Source of the DNA: CAYJAD01 sp964371195
Lineage (GTDB): Bacteria > Desulfobacterota > Desulfovibrionia > Desulfovibrionales > Desulfovibrionaceae
Assembly (NCBI GenBank): GCA_964371195.1
Contig: CAYJLD010000030.1
Span: forward strand, 1 to 27,080
Direction of reading: 5' to 3'
Length of the DNA stretch: 27,080 nucleotides
The first letter of the stretch is position 1. The number at the start of each line of letters is the position of its first letter. This document shows positions 23,454 through 27,080 of this stretch, one piece after another. The translations under genes and the position numbers were made by a program. The notes under the pieces are model-generated. The model was not told the origin of the DNA. It searched no databases and worked only from the letters and a program-made list of their open reading frames with translations.

Positions 23454-24626
23454 ATGGCAACTGTAAAAACAGCTACATTTTCTGTAGCATTAATTTGGTT
23501 TGGCGCATCCATTTCCATTGCAGAAATCCTAACGGGCACATTGCTCGCCCCCCTAGGCTTTGCTAAGGGTTTAACAGCTATAATTATAGGCCATATCATT
23601 GGCGGTACTTTATTTTATTTAGCTGGTGTAATTGGTGCTAGAACACAAAAAAGCTCCATGGAAACTGTAAAAACAGCCTTTGGTGCGCGCGGTGCCATAT
23701 TATTTTCTACCCTAAACGTAGTACAACTCATTGGCTGGACTGCTGTTATGATTGCCATTGGCATAGCCACAGCCAACGCTATCCTACCACTTGGTAATAT
23801 TGCTTGGGGACTTATATTATGCACACTAATCTTATGCTGGATATTTATTGGGCTAAAAAACTTTAGTAAAATAAATATAGTGGCTATGTCGTTGCTTTTT
23901 TTGCTAACGCTTTTTTTAAGCTTTACCATTTTTCAAGGTAATATGCCCTATACTGGTACAGCTGAAATGCCCATGGGTATTGCCATAGAATTATCGGCTG
24001 TTATGCCTCTTTCTTGGTTACCACTTATTGCAGATTATACACGCAATGCTAAACATCCGCTTATGGCCACAAGAGCTAGTGTTCTAGTCTATTTGCTAGG
24101 TAGCACCTGGATGTATACCATTGGACTAGGTGCAGCATTATTTACAGCCCAAACTGATATGGGGCAAATTCTCTTGCATTCAGGCCTTGGCATACTTGGG
24201 GTTTTGATTGTAATGTTTTCAACCACAGCAGGCACCTTCCTTGATGCCTACTCAAGTGGCGTGAGTGCCGTGAGTATTTGGAAAAATCTTAACGAAAGAA
24301 CAGTTGGCATATTTGTATGTATATTGGGTACCGCTCTTGCTGTATTTACACCTATTCGCCAATTTGAGTCCTTCTTATTCTTCATTGGCTCAGTATTCGC
24401 ACCTATGGCTGCTATTCTTATAGTTAATTTCTTTATTTTGCGTAATGACTATCATACTAAAGACTTTGCTATTTTAAACCTTGGCGTATGGTTAGTTGGT
24501 TTTCTTTTCTACCGTTACCTTATTACCCTCAACCTTGAAACCGGAACTACTTTACCAGCCATAGCTTGCACCATGATACTTTGCCTTATTGCAAACAAGC
24601 TCGCTGTATTAAGATGGAAAAAATAG
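23454..24626 (+). CDS. CytX-like permease (NCS1 family, putative hydroxymethylpyrimidine transporter)
   Basis: The 390-residue inner-membrane protein has about eleven or twelve hydrophobic segments. The start (FGASISIAEILTGTLLAPLG), the GHIIGGTLFYLAGVIGARTQ block and LSWLPLIADYTR in the middle match the NCS1 cytosine/allantoin family, and the short form resembles CytX, proposed to import the thiamine precursor HMP. The upstream gap is only 74 bases and I see no thiamine-pyrophosphate riboswitch in it, so the thiamine link is not supported here and cytosine or another pyrimidine remains possible. AGGGA before the ATG supports the start. A weak hairpin terminator follows. Confidence 0.82.
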   Translation: MATVKTATFSVALIWFGASISIAEILTGTLLAPLGFAKGLTAIIIGHIIGGTLFYLAGVIGARTQKSSMETVKTAFGARGAILFSTLNVVQLIGWTAVMIAIGIATANAILPLGNIAWGLILCTLILCWIFIGLKNFSKINIVAMSLLFLLTLFLSFTIFQGNMPYTGTAEMPMGIAIELSAVMPLSWLPLIADYTRNAKHPLMATRASVLVYLLGSTWMYTIGLGAALFTAQTDMGQILLHSGLGILGVLIVMFSTTAGTFLDAYSSGVSAVSIWKNLNERTVGIFVCILGTALAVFTPIRQFESFLFFIGSVFAPMAAILIVNFFILRNDYHTKDFAILNLGVWLVGFLFYRYLITLNLETGTTLPAIACTMILCLIANKLAVLRWKK

Positions 24627-24667
24627 AAAATATTATTAAGTTATATACAATAAGACAGTTGCCCCAA

Positions 24668-24703
24668 GGTGTTGCCACATACAACACCATTTATATTTCT
24701 TAT
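24668..24703 (+). terminator. Weak intrinsic terminator after the CytX-like gene
   Basis: GGTGTTG (24668-24674) and CAACACC (24682-24688) form a perfect 7-base stem with a 7-base loop. The following ATTTATATTTCTTAT is T-rich but interrupted, so termination may be partial. Confidence 0.5.
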
Positions 24704-24750
24704 AACAGACTATTTATATTTACCATTTTTAGCAAGCCTTATCTATACAG

Positions 24751-24778
24751 TTGACATATGCCCATTATAAGCTAATAT
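24751..24778 (+). promoter_or_regulatory. Candidate promoter of the telA-xpaC pair
   Basis: A perfect TTGACA (24751-24756) is followed after 16 bases by TAATAT (24773-24778). The start would fall near 24785, leaving a very short leader that still includes GGAG before the ATG at 24801. Confidence 0.5.
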
Positions 24779-24800
24779 TTTAAGAAAAGCGGAGTAATAA

Positions 24801-25913
24801 ATGACTAATAATACTACATCAGATTTAACCACAGCAAATAATACTTTAAGCCCAGAGCAAGAGCAAAATATCGTCGAAATTGCTAAGTCTATTAATTTGG
24901 CTGATCCATCATTAGATGTCACCTATGGCACAAAAACAATGCAAGATATTTCACGTTTTTCTGACGACTTGCTTTCACGTGTGCAGGCCAAAGACTCAGG
25001 TGAAATTGGTGAGTCCCTGACCAACTTAATGTTAAAGGTAAAAGATATTGACGTTGCAAAAATGAACGATGAACAGGGATTTTTTGAAAAGTTACCAATT
25101 ATTGGTTCACTATTCAATAAGGTTGAAAAAACCGTAGCTCAATTTAAAACCCTATCCGAGCAAGTAGAAGTAATCACAAATCAGCTAGATACTTCTATGA
25201 TTGGCCTCTTACACGATGTTGAAGTTTTAGAGCAATTATATATACATAATGAAGAGTTTCATCATGAATTATCCTTATACCTTGCAGCAGGCAAACACAA
25301 ATTAGAAGAGGCAAGAAACGTAGACTTACCGCGTTTGCAAGCTGAGGCTGAGCAATCTGATAATGCCCTTGATGCCCAAAAAGTACGTGACTTTGCAGAA
25401 CAAATTAATCGCTTTGAAAGACGACTACATGATTTAGAAATATCTCGAACTATTACCATTCAAACCGCTCCGCAAATTCGCCTTATCCAGTCAAATAATC
25501 GCGCTTTAGCTCAAAAAATACAAACTAGTATTTTAACCACCATTCCCATTTGGAAAAACCAAATGGTGCTAGCCCTTTCCTTACATGGGCAAAAAGGGGC
25601 AGCCGCCTTACAAAAAAATGTCGCTGATACAACCAATGAACTTTTAAGCAAAAATGCTAGTATGTTAGAGCAGGCTGCCATAGATACTACACGCGAGGTT
25701 GAAAGATCTATTGTTGATATTAGCACTTTAAGAGAAGTGCATGCTAAACTCATCTCTACCATTGATGAAACTTTACGTATATCCCAAGAAGGGCGGCAAA
25801 AGCGTTTAGAAGTAGAAAAAGAATTACTACATATGGAAAGTGAGTTAAAAAATAATTTGCGTGACTTAGCTACTCGTAAAAGTCAACAAAGCCTTGAAAA
25901 TGCTAAGGGATAA
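24801..25913 (+). CDS. TelA/KlaA-family toxic anion resistance protein
   Basis: The 370-residue, cytosolic, almost wholly helical protein has the TelA layout. A short N-terminal disordered part is followed by FFEKLPIIGSLFNKVEKTV (about 92-111), long coiled-coil helices, the conserved RTITIQTAPQIRLIQSNN block near residue 220, and TIPIWKNQMVLAL. The family was named from tellurite-resistance loci, but its biochemical role is unknown; many members appear in envelope-stress settings. GGAG lies 7 bases before the ATG. The XpaC-like gene follows 27 bases downstream, a pairing seen in other bacteria, and I expect them to work together at the membrane. Confidence 0.92.
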   Translation: MTNNTTSDLTTANNTLSPEQEQNIVEIAKSINLADPSLDVTYGTKTMQDISRFSDDLLSRVQAKDSGEIGESLTNLMLKVKDIDVAKMNDEQGFFEKLPIIGSLFNKVEKTVAQFKTLSEQVEVITNQLDTSMIGLLHDVEVLEQLYIHNEEFHHELSLYLAAGKHKLEEARNVDLPRLQAEAEQSDNALDAQKVRDFAEQINRFERRLHDLEISRTITIQTAPQIRLIQSNNRALAQKIQTSILTTIPIWKNQMVLALSLHGQKGAAALQKNVADTTNELLSKNASMLEQAAIDTTREVERSIVDISTLREVHAKLISTIDETLRISQEGRQKRLEVEKELLHMESELKNNLRDLATRKSQQSLENAKG

Positions 25914-25940
25914 ATGTTACGGTATTAAAAGGGTAAGGTA

Positions 25941-26906
25941 ATGATTCCTACACAAGATACAACTGCCAATGATGGTTTTTTTAAAAAAGTAATAGATTAC
26001 ATCAAAGGTTTTGGTATGCGTTTGCTTGTGCATGGCGCAGCCTTACTTTGTGCCGGTGTTGTGGCTGGCGCAAGCGTTGGAAGCTTTGTTTTTTTAGGAA
26101 CTTACTTCGGCCTAATTTGTCTTGTCCCGCGTGAGACCAGCATGAAAAAAGAATGGCTAATCCCAACGGGTATTGGACTTTTGCAAATGCTAATCGGATT
26201 TGGACTGGATTTGCCATTGTATCAATGTGTATTTTGGGCTGGATTTCAAACCTATATTCAGCGCATGCTTGCAAAAAAATTTAATCTTGGACTTGAGTGG
26301 ATTGTAAGTATCTTCCTGCTACCAATAGCCCTTGATTGCCTAATAAGTAGCACAAATTTACTAGGACTTTTATCAAGCTTTGCTAGCCTAAGCCTTTGTG
26401 GCGGATTATTTTGGAAATTTTTTAGCAAGCTTAAGAAAAACAAAAAAAAGCCAAGGGTTCAACCTGAGCAAAGCCACCCACAAGAAGCAACACCAGAGAA
26501 AGAAAGTGACCCTTTTGAGCAATATCGTGACTCCATTGCAAAGTTACGCATAAAACAAATTTTATTACCCAAAAAATTGCAACAAAGCATACAAGCTTTA
26601 ATTGTTTCAGCTGAGGCTATTATAGCATGTATGCAAGAAGATAAACGCGATATGGACCCTGGGAAACGCTTCCTTAATCGCTATTTGCCTGCTACCCACT
26701 CTGTACTTGATAATTACAGACGCCATTGTAAGGATGCTAATACCAACTCTCAAGTAGCTCAGGCTTTAAGTCAAAGTGAAAATATCATCCTACGTTTGCA
26801 ACAGGCTTTTGCCTATGAACACAGCCACTTACAGCGCAATAATATTGATGATTTTTCAGCAGACCTAAGAGTTTTAGATACACTTCTAAAAATGGAAAAT
26901 CATTAA
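25941..26906 (+). CDS. XpaC-like membrane protein (5-bromo-4-chloroindolyl phosphate hydrolysis family)
   Basis: The 321-residue protein has hydrophobic segments at about 25-58, 70-95 and 115-160. A lysine-rich, proline-containing linker (about 168-192) and a cytosolic helical domain follow. The domain includes the family segment RFLNRYLPATHSVLDNYRR near residue 245. The family name comes from a dye-hydrolysis phenotype in Bacillus; a true phosphatase activity is doubtful and no catalytic motif is visible. It is the second gene of a pair with telA. The N-terminal membrane part is larger than in minimal XpaC proteins. Confidence 0.8.
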   Translation: MIPTQDTTANDGFFKKVIDYIKGFGMRLLVHGAALLCAGVVAGASVGSFVFLGTYFGLICLVPRETSMKKEWLIPTGIGLLQMLIGFGLDLPLYQCVFWAGFQTYIQRMLAKKFNLGLEWIVSIFLLPIALDCLISSTNLLGLLSSFASLSLCGGLFWKFFSKLKKNKKKPRVQPEQSHPQEATPEKESDPFEQYRDSIAKLRIKQILLPKKLQQSIQALIVSAEAIIACMQEDKRDMDPGKRFLNRYLPATHSVLDNYRRHCKDANTNSQVAQALSQSENIILRLQQAFAYEHSHLQRNNIDDFSADLRVLDTLLKMENH

Positions 26907-26964
26907 GAACATTCTTTATATAGTTAATTATTAGTCATTGCTCAGCACATGGTTCAGGCTACTT

Positions 26965-27034
26965 TAGTCGCCCCTTGTAAAGACCCGCTCGTTGAATCAA
27001 GCTAGACTAAATAGTCGGTACTTGTAAAAACGCG
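26965..27034. repeat. Imperfect 23-base direct repeat, period 47
   Basis: TAGTCG-N3-CTTGTAAA-N-AC-N-CG occurs at 26965-26987 and again at 27012-27034, so 18 of 23 positions agree. The segment is richer in G+C than the other gaps in the window. It may be part of a dispersed intergenic repeat or the decayed end of a gene that lies mainly beyond the right edge. Confidence 0.4.
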
Positions 27035-27048
27035 TTTCACGCATTTTT
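27026..27048. terminator. Terminator-like hairpin near the right edge
   Basis: AAAAACGCG (27026-27034) pairs with CGCATTTTT (27040-27048) around a 5-base loop. The one mismatch on the plus strand becomes G-U on the minus strand. U runs leave the stem in both directions. It could end the telA-xpaC transcript, a converging gene from the right, or both. Confidence 0.45.
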
Positions 27049-27080
27049 CTAAAAAGGCACACTCGCTCCAAATATCGCTT

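Noticed and set aside
26907..27080. tRNA-like words (GGTTCA) at the right edge
   Set aside because: No cloverleaf with matching acceptor, anticodon and T arms could be drawn.

Overview
The window reads as a chromosomal segment of a low-G+C sulfate-reducing bacterium of the Desulfovibrionaceae. The strongest marker is the near-canonical beta subunit of dissimilatory APS reductase at the left edge. Supporting signs are a gram-negative heptose epimerase (hldD), a CcdA/thioredoxin pair, and a glycogen cluster of a type found in Desulfovibrio. Most genes look to be in the upper-30s percent G+C by eye. aprB is visibly richer: I counted 48% in 61-120 against 38% in 2221-2280. I see no phage, insertion sequence, CRISPR array, rRNA or tRNA.

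Layout. (1) 21-509 (-): aprB, with a good candidate promoter at 651-679 and a long structured leader. (2) 940-6134 (+): a tight five-gene run. It encodes a chorismate mutase/EPSP-synthase-like fusion with degraded active-site motifs, a small unknown protein, a fused pair of TIGR04282/TIGR04283 sugar transferases, an MTA phosphorylase and an EamA exporter. This is the least explained operon here. (3) 6419-7653 (+): membrane-anchored thioredoxin plus CcdA. (4) 7654-11841 (-): a soluble hybrid histidine kinase with four PAS modules in exact 387-bp register, followed by threonine aldolase. (5) 12104-12844 (+): a TauE/SafE exporter. (6) 12935-22086 (-): a glycogen operon of debranching enzyme, GT4 synthase-like protein, GH57 protein and a fused glycogen synthase/alpha-glucan phosphorylase. 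(7) 22402-24626 (+): hldD and a CytX-like permease. (8) 24801-26906 (+): a TelA/XpaC pair. (9) 26907-27080: an intergenic edge with an imperfect direct repeat and a hairpin.

How the genes fit together. The glycogen operon supplies elongation (two synthase-like proteins), phosphorolysis and debranching. No ADP-glucose pyrophosphorylase or canonical branching enzyme is present in the window. The TlpA-like/CcdA pair is a route for moving reducing equivalents across the inner membrane. The 940-6134 operon puts a nucleoside phosphorylase beside glycosyltransferases and an exporter. This suggests a pathway that takes 5'-deoxy-5'-substituted adenosines to a glycosylated, exported product, or returns the deoxyribose unit to metabolism. 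That pathway is inference only.

Limits: all family calls are from motif recognition by eye. Promoter and hairpin calls are by inspection, with no folding energies or alignments computed.
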